Positions 16,853 to 25,478 are shown, numbered from the stretch's first letter. The stretch: 64,000 nucleotides of DNA from Nocardiopsis sinuspersici (GCA_008638415.1 VWVT01000017.1:1-64000), one strand, 5' to 3'. Numbers and translations are program-made. The notes: generated from the letters alone by a model not told the origin.

Positions 16853-17655
16853 GCGTCGTACGCGAAGTGGCCGGCGGGCACCCCCTGTCGGAGGCGGTGG
16901 CCACGGCGGTCGTGGAGGTCGGCGGCCTGCTCCGCGCATGGCGGTCCGACGCCTCCGCCCGCAGCGGGGTGTGGGAGGGCGACCAGTTCAAGGCCCGGGC
17001 CGACGCGATGGCGCACCGGGCCCTGTCGGAGCGGTTGGGCGGGGTCGACGGGCGGATCCCGGTGGTCAGCGAGGAGGATCCGGACTCGCTGCGCGGGGAG
17101 CGTCCGCCCCGCTACTGGCTGATCGACCCCATCGACGGAACCGCCAGCTACGTCCACGGGTTCCCCGGATACGTGACGCAGGCGGCGCTGGTGGTCGGGG
17201 GGCGGCCCGAGGTCGCCGCTGTGTTCGCCCCCGAGTCCGGGACCCTCTACACGGCCGTGCGCGGACGGGGCGCGTGGCGCGACGGCCACCCGATGCCCTC
17301 CTGTGAGGCGTCCCCGCCCGGCCGGGGCGTGCTCACCGACAACACCCCCGAGCCGTCGGGGATCGCCCGCCGGGTCCACGAGCACTTCGGCTACGGCGCC
17401 TACCTGGAGAGCGGCAGCATCTCGCTGAAACTGTGCCTGGTCGCCGACGGCTCCGCGCACCTGTTCGTCAAGGACGTACCCGTCCGCGACTGGGACGTGG
17501 CCGCGCCCGCACTCGTCCTGGAGGAGGTGGGCGGTCTGGTCACCCGCCTGGACGGCACGCCGTTCGACTACCGGGGAACCTACGAGCACACGGGACTGGT
17601 CGGGTGCGCCGATCCGCGGACCTGCCGGACCGTCGTCCGCTGGCTGGCCTCCTGA
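16849..17655 (+). CDS. Inositol monophosphatase/CysQ-family phosphatase
   Basis: The 268-residue protein carries the metal-dependent phosphatase motifs: VVSEEDP (first acidic cluster), WLIDPIDGTASYVHGFP (DPIDGT loop) and RDWDVAAPALVLEEVGG (the WD..A.aLvl.EaGG motif). FKARADAMAHRAL in the N-terminal helix fits the family. Possible substrates are inositol phosphates, 3'-phosphoadenosine phosphates or sugar phosphates. It is translationally coupled to the upstream ATP-grasp gene through a GTGA overlap, so a shared small-molecule pathway is likely. Confidence 0.88.
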   Translation: MSVVREVAGGHPLSEAVATAVVEVGGLLRAWRSDASARSGVWEGDQFKARADAMAHRALSERLGGVDGRIPVVSEEDPDSLRGERPPRYWLIDPIDGTASYVHGFPGYVTQAALVVGGRPEVAAVFAPESGTLYTAVRGRGAWRDGHPMPSCEASPPGRGVLTDNTPEPSGIARRVHEHFGYGAYLESGSISLKLCLVADGSAHLFVKDVPVRDWDVAAPALVLEEVGGLVTRLDGTPFDYRGTYEHTGLVGCADPRTCRTVVRWLAS

Positions 17656-17893
17656 GGGGGCGTCCGGGTCCGTCCGGCATGCCGGGGAGCCCTCTTCCGG
17701 GCCCCTTCCGAACCCCTTTCCCGGGGCTCCTCACCGGCCTCTCCCGGAACGGCTCCAAAACGGCTCGGCGAGGCGTCCTCGCAGCTCCGGGGCTTTCCGC
17801 GGGAGACCCCGGCTCACTTTCCGTGTATCCCTTTTCCACACCGGGTGCGACGCGTATCGTGTGGTCACCAGCTCGCGCCTTTGGGGGTGGGAA

Positions 17894-18463
17894 GTGGAGG
17901 ACGAACGCCTGCCGCTGAACCGGATGCGCGCCTCGGACGCCGAACGCGACCTCACGGTGGAGCACCTCACCACCGCGTTCGTCGAGGGCCGCCTGGACCA
18001 CGAGGAGTACGACCACCGGGTCGGCCTGGCACTGGGCGCCGTGCTCCTCGGCGAACTGCGCTCGCTGACCGCCGACCTCCCGGTGCCCGGCCCCTCCGTC
18101 CACGGACCCCCTCCCGGCCCCGGCCCCGCCTGGTCCGGCCCACCGGACCGGCGGTACCCGCGGCACGGGCCCCGGCCGGAAACGGCGCGCACCGACCCGG
18201 GGTTCCAGCGCGATCCCCGTCCGCGGTGCCGGCACGAGCCCCCGGCCGAGGGCGACCTGTCCGTTCTCTCCGTCCCCTGGCGGGAGTGGGGCGACGAGTG
18301 GCGCTGGTGGCTGGGCGTCGCGGTGCTCCTCACCAGTGTCTGGGGCGTGGTCAGCCTGCTGGACGGGGAGCTCGTGCCCTACTGGCCCCTGGTGCCCCTG
18401 GGCATATGGGCCTCCGTCCTGCTCGCCTCCGCCATCTGGCCCAGCGAGGAGGAGCCGCCCTGA
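17894..18463 (+). CDS. DUF1707 (SHOCT-like) membrane protein
   Basis: The N-terminal domain, MRASDAERDLTVEHLTTAFVEGRLDHEEYDHRVGLAL (about residues 9-45), is the DUF1707 signature, a short helical hairpin common in actinobacteria. A long Pro/Gly/Arg-rich linker (about residues 60-125) follows. The C-terminus has a Trp-rich segment (WREWGDEWRWWLGVAVLLTSVWGVVSLL) and two TM helices. GTG at 17894 is chosen because a GGGGTGGGA stretch precedes it and TATCGT (about 17853) would place transcription start downstream of the alternative GTG at 17861. Function unknown. Confidence 0.8.
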   Translation: MEDERLPLNRMRASDAERDLTVEHLTTAFVEGRLDHEEYDHRVGLALGAVLLGELRSLTADLPVPGPSVHGPPPGPGPAWSGPPDRRYPRHGPRPETARTDPGFQRDPRPRCRHEPPAEGDLSVLSVPWREWGDEWRWWLGVAVLLTSVWGVVSLLDGELVPYWPLVPLGIWASVLLASAIWPSEEEPP

Positions 18464-18496
18464 CCGTCCGGGCGCCCGCCCGCTCCCGCCCGGTGC

Positions 18497-18991
18497 TCAG
18501 CCCACCGCGTGGAGCCAGCGCACCGGAGCACCGTCGCCCGCGTAGCGGAAGGGCTCCAGCTCCTCGTCCCAGGCCCGGCCCGTGAGGCGCTCGATCTCGG
18601 CGGCCAGCTCGACGCCGTCGGCGGCGGAGCGCTCCACGGCCAGGCGCAGGCGGCCCTCCGGTACGAGGACCTCCCCCGCGGCGCTGGTGAGGGCGGTGAA
18701 CATGCCGAGGGACGGCGTGTAGCTGTAGCGCACGCCGTCGCAACCGGGCGACCCCTCCTCCGTCACCTCGAAACGCAGGCGCTGCCACGTGTTCAGCGCG
18801 GAGGCCACCGCGCCCGCGGTTCCGGGCCTCCCCTGCCAGTTGAGCTCGGCCCGGTGGTTGCCGGGGGCCGCGGGCTGGGCGACCCAGTCGAGTTTCACGG
18901 GTACTCCAACGACGCCCGCGACCGCCCACTCGACGTGTGGGCACAGCGCCGCGGGCGCGGAGTGGACGTACAAGACGCCACGTGCGGACAC
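18497..18991 (-). CDS. DUF3145 family protein
   Basis: From GTG 18991 (AGGAGG four bases upstream) the product is 164 residues and begins VSARGVLYVHSAPAALCPHVEWAVAGVVGVPVKLDW, the standard start of DUF3145. The family is nearly universal in actinobacteria, about 160-170 residues long, with no assigned function. RAELNWQGRPGTAGAVASAL and RYSYTPSLGMFTALTSAAGEVLVPE further support the call. A longer open frame upstream lacks support. Confidence 0.92.
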   Translation of the reverse strand: MSARGVLYVHSAPAALCPHVEWAVAGVVGVPVKLDWVAQPAAPGNHRAELNWQGRPGTAGAVASALNTWQRLRFEVTEEGSPGCDGVRYSYTPSLGMFTALTSAAGEVLVPEGRLRLAVERSAADGVELAAEIERLTGRAWDEELEPFRYAGDGAPVRWLHAVG

Positions 18992-19194
18992 CGAACCTCC
19001 TGATACGAACGAGTGCGCTTCCCCGACGCCCTCGTACCACGAGAAGGTTGCATACCCGCCTGAATTCTCCTGCCCCATTGTGCCCCAAGGGCACACTGAG
19101 AACCAGCGCTCACACTGGTCTTTTCCAGCGTTCCCGCCGTGTCCGGAGGCCCCAGAGACTAGCGTGAGCCCCGGCGAGCGGAAGTCCGATCATA

Positions 19195-20001
19195 GTGGGG
19201 GCGGGTTTGCCAGACCAGTCGCACAAGGACGTCCAGAGCACCCGAGCCTCTCCTCAAACCGTACTTTCGACCTTTTCTCGGGATGAAGCAACCTCGTCCT
19301 CTCCGGCCGCGGCCACAACCGGCCGCGGCACGGCCGACCCCGGAGCAGACGGCCCCGGAGCGAATGGGGCACCGTCGGACGCCGGCGGACGGGACGTCGG
19401 CACGTCTTCGGTCCCCCCTCCGACCCCCGCCCCCGACGCCTCCCCCGGTGACGCGGAACTCGTCCGGCGGGCCTGCCTGGGTGAGCACAGGGCGTGGGAG
19501 GCCATCGTGGACCGGCACCTGCCCGTCGTGAACGCGGTCGCCCGCTCCTACGGCCTGTCCGCCCCGGACCGGGAGGACGCCGTGCAGACGGTGTGGCTGA
19601 CCCTGAACCAGCACCTGCCCCGCCTCCGCTCCCCCGAACTGCTCCGCGCCTGGCTGCGCCGGGTCACCCGCGACGTCTGCGGCCGCCAGCGCCGCCAGAG
19701 CGCCCGTCTCCGGCCGGTCGATCCCCAGAGCCTCCCCCGGGACGCCTCCGCCGGGGCTCCGAGCCCCGAGTCCGCGTACCTGCGCAAGGAGGAGCGCGAC
19801 GAGCTGCGCCGAGCGGTCCTGCGGCTGACCGACCCCGGAGAGCGGCGTGCCGCCCTGCTCTACCTCGACGGGAACGCCGGCGAGCCCCTCGCGCCCGACG
19901 GCCCCCGGTCCGCCGACGGCCCGGGGAACCCGAGGGCCGCCACGAACCAGCGGCGCCGCATGCTCCGCAGACTCCGCCGCCTCCTGGAGGAACCGACGTG
20001 A
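19195..20001 (+). CDS. Atypical sigma-70-family (ECF-like) factor
   Basis: After a disordered N-terminal tail of about 80 residues (Ser/Thr/Ala/Gly/Pro-rich), a sigma region 2 is clear: DAELVRRACLGEHRAWEAIVDRHLPVVNAVARSYGLSAPDREDAVQTVWLTLNQHLPRLRSPELLRAWLRRVTRDVC (positions about 88-165). Region 4 begins normally (LRRAVLRLTDPGERRAALLYL), but the helix-turn-helix is replaced by a Gly/Pro/Asp stretch (EPLAPDGPRSADGPGNPRAA) before the basic end RRRMLRRLRRLL. -35 recognition may therefore be altered or lost. The stop overlaps the next gene by 4 bp. The GTG start is uncertain; the CATAGT just upstream hints at a leaderless mRNA. Confidence 0.75.
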   Translation: MGAGLPDQSHKDVQSTRASPQTVLSTFSRDEATSSSPAAATTGRGTADPGADGPGANGAPSDAGGRDVGTSSVPPPTPAPDASPGDAELVRRACLGEHRAWEAIVDRHLPVVNAVARSYGLSAPDREDAVQTVWLTLNQHLPRLRSPELLRAWLRRVTRDVCGRQRRQSARLRPVDPQSLPRDASAGAPSPESAYLRKEERDELRRAVLRLTDPGERRAALLYLDGNAGEPLAPDGPRSADGPGNPRAATNQRRRMLRRLRRLLEEPT

Positions 20002-20438
20002 GGAACCGACCCGGGACCGGCCCCCTCCCGACGTGGGCCCTGGAGGGGAGGTCGTCCGCCCTGGCCGCCTTCGGCCGCGGCGACGACGCCGCCGACGTGG
20101 CACGGCTGACCGGGGAGGCGACGCCCACCACCGAGGTCCTGCGCTCCGCCGGTGAGGAGGCGGACGGTGTGGCGGTGGCCGTCCTGCGGTTCGAGCACGG
20201 GGAGCTCACCATGGATGTCCAGGTCCACTCGGAGGGCGGGCTGCGCGCCCTGTCCGGGCTGGCCACCGGGGAGTGCGAGCACGCGGTCCTCCACGTGCGC
20301 CGTCCCGGCTCCTCCGACAGCCTGCGGGTCGGCGAGGACGGCAGGTTCACCCTGTCCGGCCTGGCCCGCGGGCCGATCAGCCTGTCCCTGAGCCGGATGG
20401 GCCACCCGCCGGTGGTCACCGACTGGTTCACCGTCTGA
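19998..20438 (+). CDS. Small beta-rich protein coupled to the sigma-like factor
   Basis: The 146-residue product starts at a GTG overlapping the stop of the sigma-like gene. It shows mostly beta-strand patterns: AVAVLRFEHGELTMDVQVHSEGGLRALSGLATGECEHAVLHVRRPGSSDSLRVGEDGRFTLSGLARGPISLSLSR. The last 60 residues look like a small immunoglobulin-like or carboxypeptidase-regulatory-like sandwich (DSLRVGEDGRFTLSGLARGPISL). There is no signal peptide or TM helix. Coupling suggests it partners with or restrains the sigma-like protein. Family assignment is tentative. Confidence 0.65.
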   Translation: MRNRPGTGPLPTWALEGRSSALAAFGRGDDAADVARLTGEATPTTEVLRSAGEEADGVAVAVLRFEHGELTMDVQVHSEGGLRALSGLATGECEHAVLHVRRPGSSDSLRVGEDGRFTLSGLARGPISLSLSRMGHPPVVTDWFTV

Positions 20439-20596
20439 CCGGACGGCCGTCCCGCGCTCCCGGCCCGTCCGGTACCGCACCGCCCGGCGCCGCCCTGGCG
20501 CTCCGGTGCCCTGATGCTCCGGTGCTCCGGTGCTCCGGGCCGCTGTGTCCCAGGCGTCACAGTACGGGACGCTCCGAATCCGGATTGGGGGACAAC

Positions 20597-20731
20597 GTGA
20601 ACACCCTCCCGATCGTGGTTCTTACCCGGCTTCGTCCGGGTTCGCGCACGCCGGGTTTCCCCGGATCGGCTCCGACCACTCCCGCCGGGCCCCCACCGCT
20701 GTTATCCCTGGGACCGACACCCCCTCGGTGA
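20597..20731 (+). CDS. Possible 44-residue leader peptide upstream of the CHAT gene
   Basis: GTG 20597 is preceded by a good Shine-Dalgarno (TTGGGGGACAAC) and opens a short Pro/Thr/Arg-rich frame ending TAGPPPLLSLGPTPPR. It stops 14 bp before the start of the CHAT-domain gene and is in a different frame from it. The ribosome site is the best evidence; the peptide itself resembles nothing I know. It could be a real small protein, a translational leader, or a start signal for the CHAT gene lost to a frameshift. Confidence 0.3.
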   Translation: MNTLPIVVLTRLRPGSRTPGFPGSAPTTPAGPPPLLSLGPTPPR

Positions 20732-20744
20732 AAGGCACCCGTAC

Positions 20745-22901
20745 GTGTCCCTGCGCGCCCAGCCGGCATCCCCTCCCCCGGACTCCCCCTCGGCCCCTCC
20801 CCTCCCAGGCGGGCGGGGCGAACTCGACCACACCGTGCTGCGCTCCGGCAGATCGCTGCTCGCCCGGGTCACCCGCGGAGTCCTGCTGGCGCAGGAGGGC
20901 GGCATGTTCGAGCAGACCGCGGAGCTGCTGACCGACACCCATCGGCGGCTCCGCGGCCACCCGGTGGCCGAGTCCGTGACGGTGATGCCGGGGGTCCTGC
21001 TCAACCTGGGACTGGCGCAGACGCTGTGCGGACGCTTCGCGCAGGCCGAGGACCACCTGTGCGAGGCCCTCTCCCTGGCGGAGGAGCGCCGCCTGCCGCT
21101 GATGGACATGGTGGTCCGCCAGAACCTGGGGTGCCTGAGCCTCTACCGGGGCGACGCCTCCGGGGCCATCGCCACCTTCCACGGCCTGACCGACCGCCTT
21201 CCCCCGGAGCGGCGGGAGGCCCTGCACGTGGACCTGGCCGAGGCACTGCTGGCCGAGGGGCTGGTGGAGGAGGCGGCGACGGCCCTGGCGGACGGCCCCT
21301 GGGCCGACGGCGCGCCCGCGTCGGCCAACACCATGCTGGTGGAGGCCAAACTGTGGCTGCTGCGGGGCGACCTCCTCCGTACCGTCGAACTCACCCGCCG
21401 GGTCCGCCACATGTTCGGCACCGGCTCCCTGTGGTACCGGCTGGCCGCGCGCCTGGAACGGATCGCGGTGCGCGGCGACCGGTCCCGCCCCGTGTCCCGG
21501 GCACGGAACGCCCTGGCCGTTCGGAGGCCGTTGGCGGTGGCCCGACCGCACGGAGGGGCCGCGCGGCACCGGGCGCTGGACGCGCTCGACCGCGCCGCGC
21601 CCCGTCTGCCGGGGCCCTGGCTCGCGGAGGCGGGAAGCGACCCGCACGTCGTCCAGGCCGGGCTGGAGAGCGCGCTGGAGGCCGGGGACGCGGCCGCCGC
21701 CCTGGAGTGGGCGGAGCTGGCCCGGACCTGGGCGGTCCCCCACGTTCCCGGTCCCGGGCTGCGTACGCCGGCGACGGTCTCACTGGCCGAGCACTACCGG
21801 GACGCCCTGGTCCACGGGCGCGACCCCGACACCGCCGCCCGACGCCTGGAGTCCGCCCGCTGGCAGGCACACCACGAGACCCGGTCCGCGCGGCCGTCCG
21901 GCGCACCGCCGCCCTCCGCGCCCGCGCGGGGGCACGCGGGCGGCCCGCCACGGGACTCCCGCGTCCGGCCCGTGGCCGACGCGCTTCTGGAGCGGCTCGG
22001 CGACCGGGCGTTCGTCCGGTACACGCGGGCCGGAGGGGAGGCCGTGGCGCTCGTGGCCGTGGCCGGGCGGGTCCACGCCCGGGTGCTGGGGCCGCTCCGC
22101 CACGTGGCACGGGTACTCGGCCGGTTCGTGCATCCGCTGCTGCTCCCCGGGCACGCGTTCGGGACCGGCGCCCAGGAGGCGGCCGACGCCGCCGCCGACG
22201 CCCTGCTCGGCCCGCTGCTGCCACTGGTCGGGGACCGCCCGCTGGTGGTGGCGGGCGATCCCTACCTGGGCGATCCGCCGTGGGGCGTGCTCCCCCCGCT
22301 ACGGGGACGTCCGGTGCACCTGGTGCCCACCGCCCGGTTCTGGCTGGACCACGCCCCCTCCGGCACCGCCGCGCCCGCCGTGCCGGAACGGGTACTGCTG
22401 GTGGCGGCGCCCGGCCCCGCCGGGGCCGGGCGCGAGGTGGCCGGGCTGGCCGGCCTCTATCCGGGAGCGCGTGTGCTCACCGCCGACCGGACCGGGCGCT
22501 TCGACGTGCTGGCCGCCTTCGGGGAGGCCGACCTGGTCCACCTGGCCGGGCACGGGCGCGTTCCCCACCGCTCGCCCATGCTCGCCTCGGTCACGCTGGA
22601 CGACGGCCCCCTGCTCGCCTGCGACCTGGCCGCGCTGCCCCGGGTGCCGGGCGTGGTGGTCCTGTCCACCTGCTGGAGCGGCCGGGGCTTCGCGGGCCGG
22701 GCCGGGGCTCCGCTGGGCTTCGTCGGTGCTCTGCTCGCCGCGGGGGTGCGCGCGGTGGTCGCCAGCCCCGTCCCCGTCGGGGACTCCAGGACCGACGTGG
22801 CGATGCGCCGTTTCCACCGCGCGTTCGCGAGGGGTGTGCCCCTGCCCGAGGCGGTGGCCGTTCACCTCGGGCGGATCGGCTTCTGCTGTTTCGGTGTCTG
22901 A
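20745..22901 (+). CDS. CHAT-domain caspase-like protein with TPR-like N-terminus
   Basis: The 718-residue protein has an alpha-helical N-terminal half with TPR-like repeats, for example LNLGLAQTLCGRFAQAEDHLCEALSLAEERRLP, RQNLGCLSLYRGDASGAIATFHGL and VDLAEALLAEGLVEEAATAL. The C-terminal CHAT peptidase domain (about residues 480-718) carries the catalytic pair: His603 in LVHLAGHGRV and Cys643 in VVVLSTCWSGRGF. GFVGALLAAGVRAVVASPVPV closes the fold. CHAT proteins are caspase-like proteases, several of which act in bacterial conflict or cell-death systems. It lies downstream of the sigma-like and coupled small gene, on the same strand, after a 306-bp gap. Start GTG 20745 is supported only by a loose GAAAGG, so it is uncertain. 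Confidence 0.85.
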   Translation: MSLRAQPASPPPDSPSAPPLPGGRGELDHTVLRSGRSLLARVTRGVLLAQEGGMFEQTAELLTDTHRRLRGHPVAESVTVMPGVLLNLGLAQTLCGRFAQAEDHLCEALSLAEERRLPLMDMVVRQNLGCLSLYRGDASGAIATFHGLTDRLPPERREALHVDLAEALLAEGLVEEAATALADGPWADGAPASANTMLVEAKLWLLRGDLLRTVELTRRVRHMFGTGSLWYRLAARLERIAVRGDRSRPVSRARNALAVRRPLAVARPHGGAARHRALDALDRAAPRLPGPWLAEAGSDPHVVQAGLESALEAGDAAAALEWAELARTWAVPHVPGPGLRTPATVSLAEHYRDALVHGRDPDTAARRLESARWQAHHETRSARPSGAPPPSAPARGHAGGPPRDSRVRPVADALLERLGDRAFVRYTRAGGEAVALVAVAGRVHARVLGPLRHVARVLGRFVHPLLLPGHAFGTGAQEAADAAADALLGPLLPLVGDRPLVVAGDPYLGDPPWGVLPPLRGRPVHLVPTARFWLDHAPSGTAAPAVPERVLLVAAPGPAGAGREVAGLAGLYPGARVLTADRTGRFDVLAAFGEADLVHLAGHGRVPHRSPMLASVTLDDGPLLACDLAALPRVPGVVVLSTCWSGRGFAGRAGAPLGFVGALLAAGVRAVVASPVPVGDSRTDVAMRRFHRAFARGVPLPEAVAVHLGRIGFCCFGV

Positions 22902-22906
22902 GGCCC

Positions 22907-23560
22907 CTACCAGCCGCGCTCGCGCCACTCGTCCAGGTGCGGGCGCTCCACTCCCAGGGTGGTGTCGCGCCCGTGCCCGGGGTAGACCCAGGTGTCGTCG
23001 GCCATCGAACCGAACAGGCGCTCCTCCACGTCCCCGAGCAGAACGCGGAAGTCCTCGTCGGACCAGGTGCGGCCGACACCGCCCGGGAAGAGGCTGTCAC
23101 CGGTGAACAGGTGGGTTCGACCGTCGGGGTCGTCGTAGCGCAGGGCGATCGACCCGGGGGTGTGCCCGCGCAGGTGGATGACGGTCAGGAAGCTCTCCCC
23201 CACGGGGACGCGCGTCCCGTGCACGACGGGCTCGTCCACGGAGACCGGGAGCTCCCCGCTGTCGTCGGGGTGGGCGACCGTGCGGGCACCGGTCTGGCCG
23301 ACAACCTCGGCCAGTGCCTGCCAGTGGTCCTGATGGCGGTGGGTGGTGATCACCCTCGTCAGGCCGTTCTCGCCGATCAGTTCCAGGATGCGGTCGGGCT
23401 CGGCCGCGGCGTCGATGAGCACGGCCTCGTCGGTGGCACGGCAACGTAGCAGGTAGGTGTTGTTGTCCATCGGCCCGACGGCCAGTTTGGTGATCGTCAG
23501 ATGCGTTAGTCGTCGCAGGTCGGGGGGACCACCGACCCTGGTATCTCCGGAGTAACTCAC
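22907..23560 (-). CDS. MBL-fold metallo-hydrolase (glyoxalase II-like)
   Basis: The 217-residue protein has the metallo-beta-lactamase signature HRHQDHW (HxHxDH), NNTYLLRCRATDEAVLIDAAAEPDRI, LRGHTPGSIALRY (third metal site region), FTGDSLFPGGVGRT (the D ligand) and YPGHGRDTTLGVE (final His). Length and GHGxDTTLGxE fit the hydroxyacylglutathione-hydrolase-like group found in organisms using mycothiol; substrate is likely a thioester. The GTG at 23560 is chosen for the conserved start region; a longer start at 23596 exists. It is convergent with the CHAT gene with a 5-bp gap. Confidence 0.88.
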   Translation of the reverse strand: MSYSGDTRVGGPPDLRRLTHLTITKLAVGPMDNNTYLLRCRATDEAVLIDAAAEPDRILELIGENGLTRVITTHRHQDHWQALAEVVGQTGARTVAHPDDSGELPVSVDEPVVHGTRVPVGESFLTVIHLRGHTPGSIALRYDDPDGRTHLFTGDSLFPGGVGRTWSDEDFRVLLGDVEERLFGSMADDTWVYPGHGRDTTLGVERPHLDEWRERGW

Positions 23561-23680
23561 CCGACCATTGTGACCTGTCGTCGGGAGCGGACGCACCCGG
23601 GTCGCACGGGTCGGACACCCGGTGACGGGGTGTCCGACCTTCGGATGTCGCGGAGGGCGCCCCCAGCGGCCGGCGGCCGG

Positions 23681-24502
23681 CTAGCGGGCCCAGCGCGGCG
23701 GGCGCTTCTCGAAGAAGGCGGCACGGCCCTCGGCCGCGTCCTCGCTCCCGAAGAACTCGGCGGACAGCTCGCCCATCCGGGAGAAGGCCTCGGACCGCCG
23801 GTCGGCGGCGGCCAGCGCGCCCGAGCCCAGTTCGCCCAGGAGCTCCTTGGTGCGCGACAGCGCGCGCGGCGCCGACGCCCGCAGCCCCCGCAGGACCGTG
23901 TCCACCGCGTGCTCCATGTCCCCGTCGGGGACGGCCCGGGTGATGAGGCCCGCCCCGGCGGCCTCGGAGGCGTCGAACACCTCCCCGGTGAGGAAGTAGT
24001 GGCTGAGCTGGCGCGAGTGCATCCGGGCGGACACCGGGACGGAGATGACGGCGGGGACCACGCCGATGCGCACCTCGGTGAAGGCGAACGTGGCGCTCTC
24101 GGGTGCCAGCGCGATGTCCGCGGCGGCCACGAGCCCTATGCCCCCGGCCCGGGCGGCACCGTTGAGGACGGCGACCACCGGCTTGGGCGCGCCCATGATC
24201 TGCTCGAAGACCTCGGGGAGTTCGGGCGCCGGTTCGACCGGGGCGCCCCGGAGCGCCGCGCCGATCTCCTTGAGGTCGGCTCCCGCGCAGAACACGGGGC
24301 CCGTGCCGGTGAGCACGACACCGCGCACCTCGTCGTCGGCCACCGCGTCGGCGAGGGCCTCGGACAGTTCCGAGCGCAGCCGCGCGGACAGCGCGTTGCG
24401 GTTGCGGGGGGAGTCGAGGGTGATCGTGGCGATGGCCCGGTCGACGGTCAGGCGTACCAGGGGCGTGTCGTCCGAGGGTGTCGGGGAGGGGTGCTGCGTC
24501 AT
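23681..24502 (-). CDS. Enoyl-CoA hydratase/isomerase family protein
   Basis: The 273-residue crotonase-fold protein contains VRGVVLTGTGPVFCAGADLKEIG (first oxyanion-hole strand), KPVVAVLNGAARAGGIGLVAAADIALA (second oxyanion-hole motif), FAFTEVRIGVVPAVISVPV (with the catalytic-type Glu) and a C-terminal FFEKRPPRW. It resembles 2-ketocyclohexanecarboxyl- or methylglutaconyl-CoA hydratase-like actinobacterial enzymes rather than classical FadB-type. ATG start at 24502. No fatty-acid pathway gene is adjacent, so its substrate is open. Confidence 0.88.
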   Translation of the reverse strand: MTQHPSPTPSDDTPLVRLTVDRAIATITLDSPRNRNALSARLRSELSEALADAVADDEVRGVVLTGTGPVFCAGADLKEIGAALRGAPVEPAPELPEVFEQIMGAPKPVVAVLNGAARAGGIGLVAAADIALAPESATFAFTEVRIGVVPAVISVPVSARMHSRQLSHYFLTGEVFDASEAAGAGLITRAVPDGDMEHAVDTVLRGLRASAPRALSRTKELLGELGSGALAAADRRSEAFSRMGELSAEFFGSEDAAEGRAAFFEKRPPRWAR

Positions 24503-24799
24503 GGTGGGCGCCGGCCTTTCTCCGGGTGCGGGGAGGGACGGGAGCGCGCGGGTCCGTCGCGGCTCGCGTACACGCCCGGCTCGTGGCCGGACGCGTCCCG
24601 CTCGTGGCGTTGTGCACGGACAACCCTAGAGGGCCGGGTCGTCGGGACACCACGGCGCTCGCCGGTTCCCGGCCGTGTCCCCGTGTCACGTGAAGCGACG
24701 GAGTCCGCTCCCCGCCACCCGCGGCTCCCGTGCCGCCGTACTCCCGGAGCCGACGGGTCGCGGTGGGGCGCGGTCACGGAGGCGGGCGGCCGCCCTGGC

Positions 24800-25381
24800 T
24801 CAGGGCGCCGCGGAGACGGCTTCCGCCCTGCGCCAGGCGCGCCAGGCGAGTTGGGAGAACGGAATCACCACCAGCAGGTCGGCGATGTAGGCGACCCATT
24901 CGAGGCGAAGAACTCGGCCCAGCGGAAAGGCGACAGCGGCCAGGCAGATCAGGACGGACACCCACCATGGAGACATTCGGGTCCAACCGATGAGCACACC
25001 GAAGGCCAGAAGGGAAAGCGGAAAGAACGGACCCGGAATCCACAGCACAAGAACGCTCTGCGGCGGGTAGTCGCCGAACCGCGCCAGGGCCGCACGGCCC
25101 TCCACACCCAGCACGCCTTCGAAGAATCCCTGCAACCCGAAGGCGATGGTGCCGGACATCCCGATCAGGAGCACCAGCAACCACAGTCCGGCGACACGGG
25201 GGACGCGTTCGCGCAACCGCTCATATTCGCCGATCAGTCCGTACACCCAGGGGACCATGGAAAGCGCGATCAATATCCCACCGTTCACGCCGTAATGTCC
25301 GTCGACCCAGAAGAAAGGCGATGCGGCGAATATGACCGGCCCGGCGAAGAGTGCCGCCGCCTGCATTCGTTGCACGAGCAT
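24800..25381 (-). CDS. Multi-pass membrane protein, function unknown
   Basis: The 193-residue product has about six hydrophobic segments (FAGPVIFAASPFFWV, GGILIALSMVPWVYGLI, AGLWLLVLLIGMSGTIAF, FFPLSLLAFGVLIGWT, WWVSVLICLAAVAFPLG, YIADLLVVIPFSQLAWRAW), with short polar loops. No family signature was recognised. It starts at ATG 25381 and stands alone. Its 5' flank is visibly AT-richer than neighbouring DNA (CATATTCGCAGG on the plus strand), consistent with a promoter region. Confidence 0.75.
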   Translation of the reverse strand: MLVQRMQAAALFAGPVIFAASPFFWVDGHYGVNGGILIALSMVPWVYGLIGEYERLRERVPRVAGLWLLVLLIGMSGTIAFGLQGFFEGVLGVEGRAALARFGDYPPQSVLVLWIPGPFFPLSLLAFGVLIGWTRMSPWWVSVLICLAAVAFPLGRVLRLEWVAYIADLLVVIPFSQLAWRAWRRAEAVSAAP

Positions 25382-25478
25382 ATTCGCAGGTTATGGCCGC
25401 GGCCTCCGGCCCACAAGCGAACACTCGGGAAGCCGGTGCTGTCGGCCCGGAACGGTTTTCCCGTCCTTTTCGCGGGAG

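Noticed and set aside
20745..23449. Alternative long plus-strand frame overlapping the CHAT gene
   Set aside because: Arg/Gly/Ala/Pro-rich shadow frame; the CHAT frame carries catalytic His and Cys motifs.
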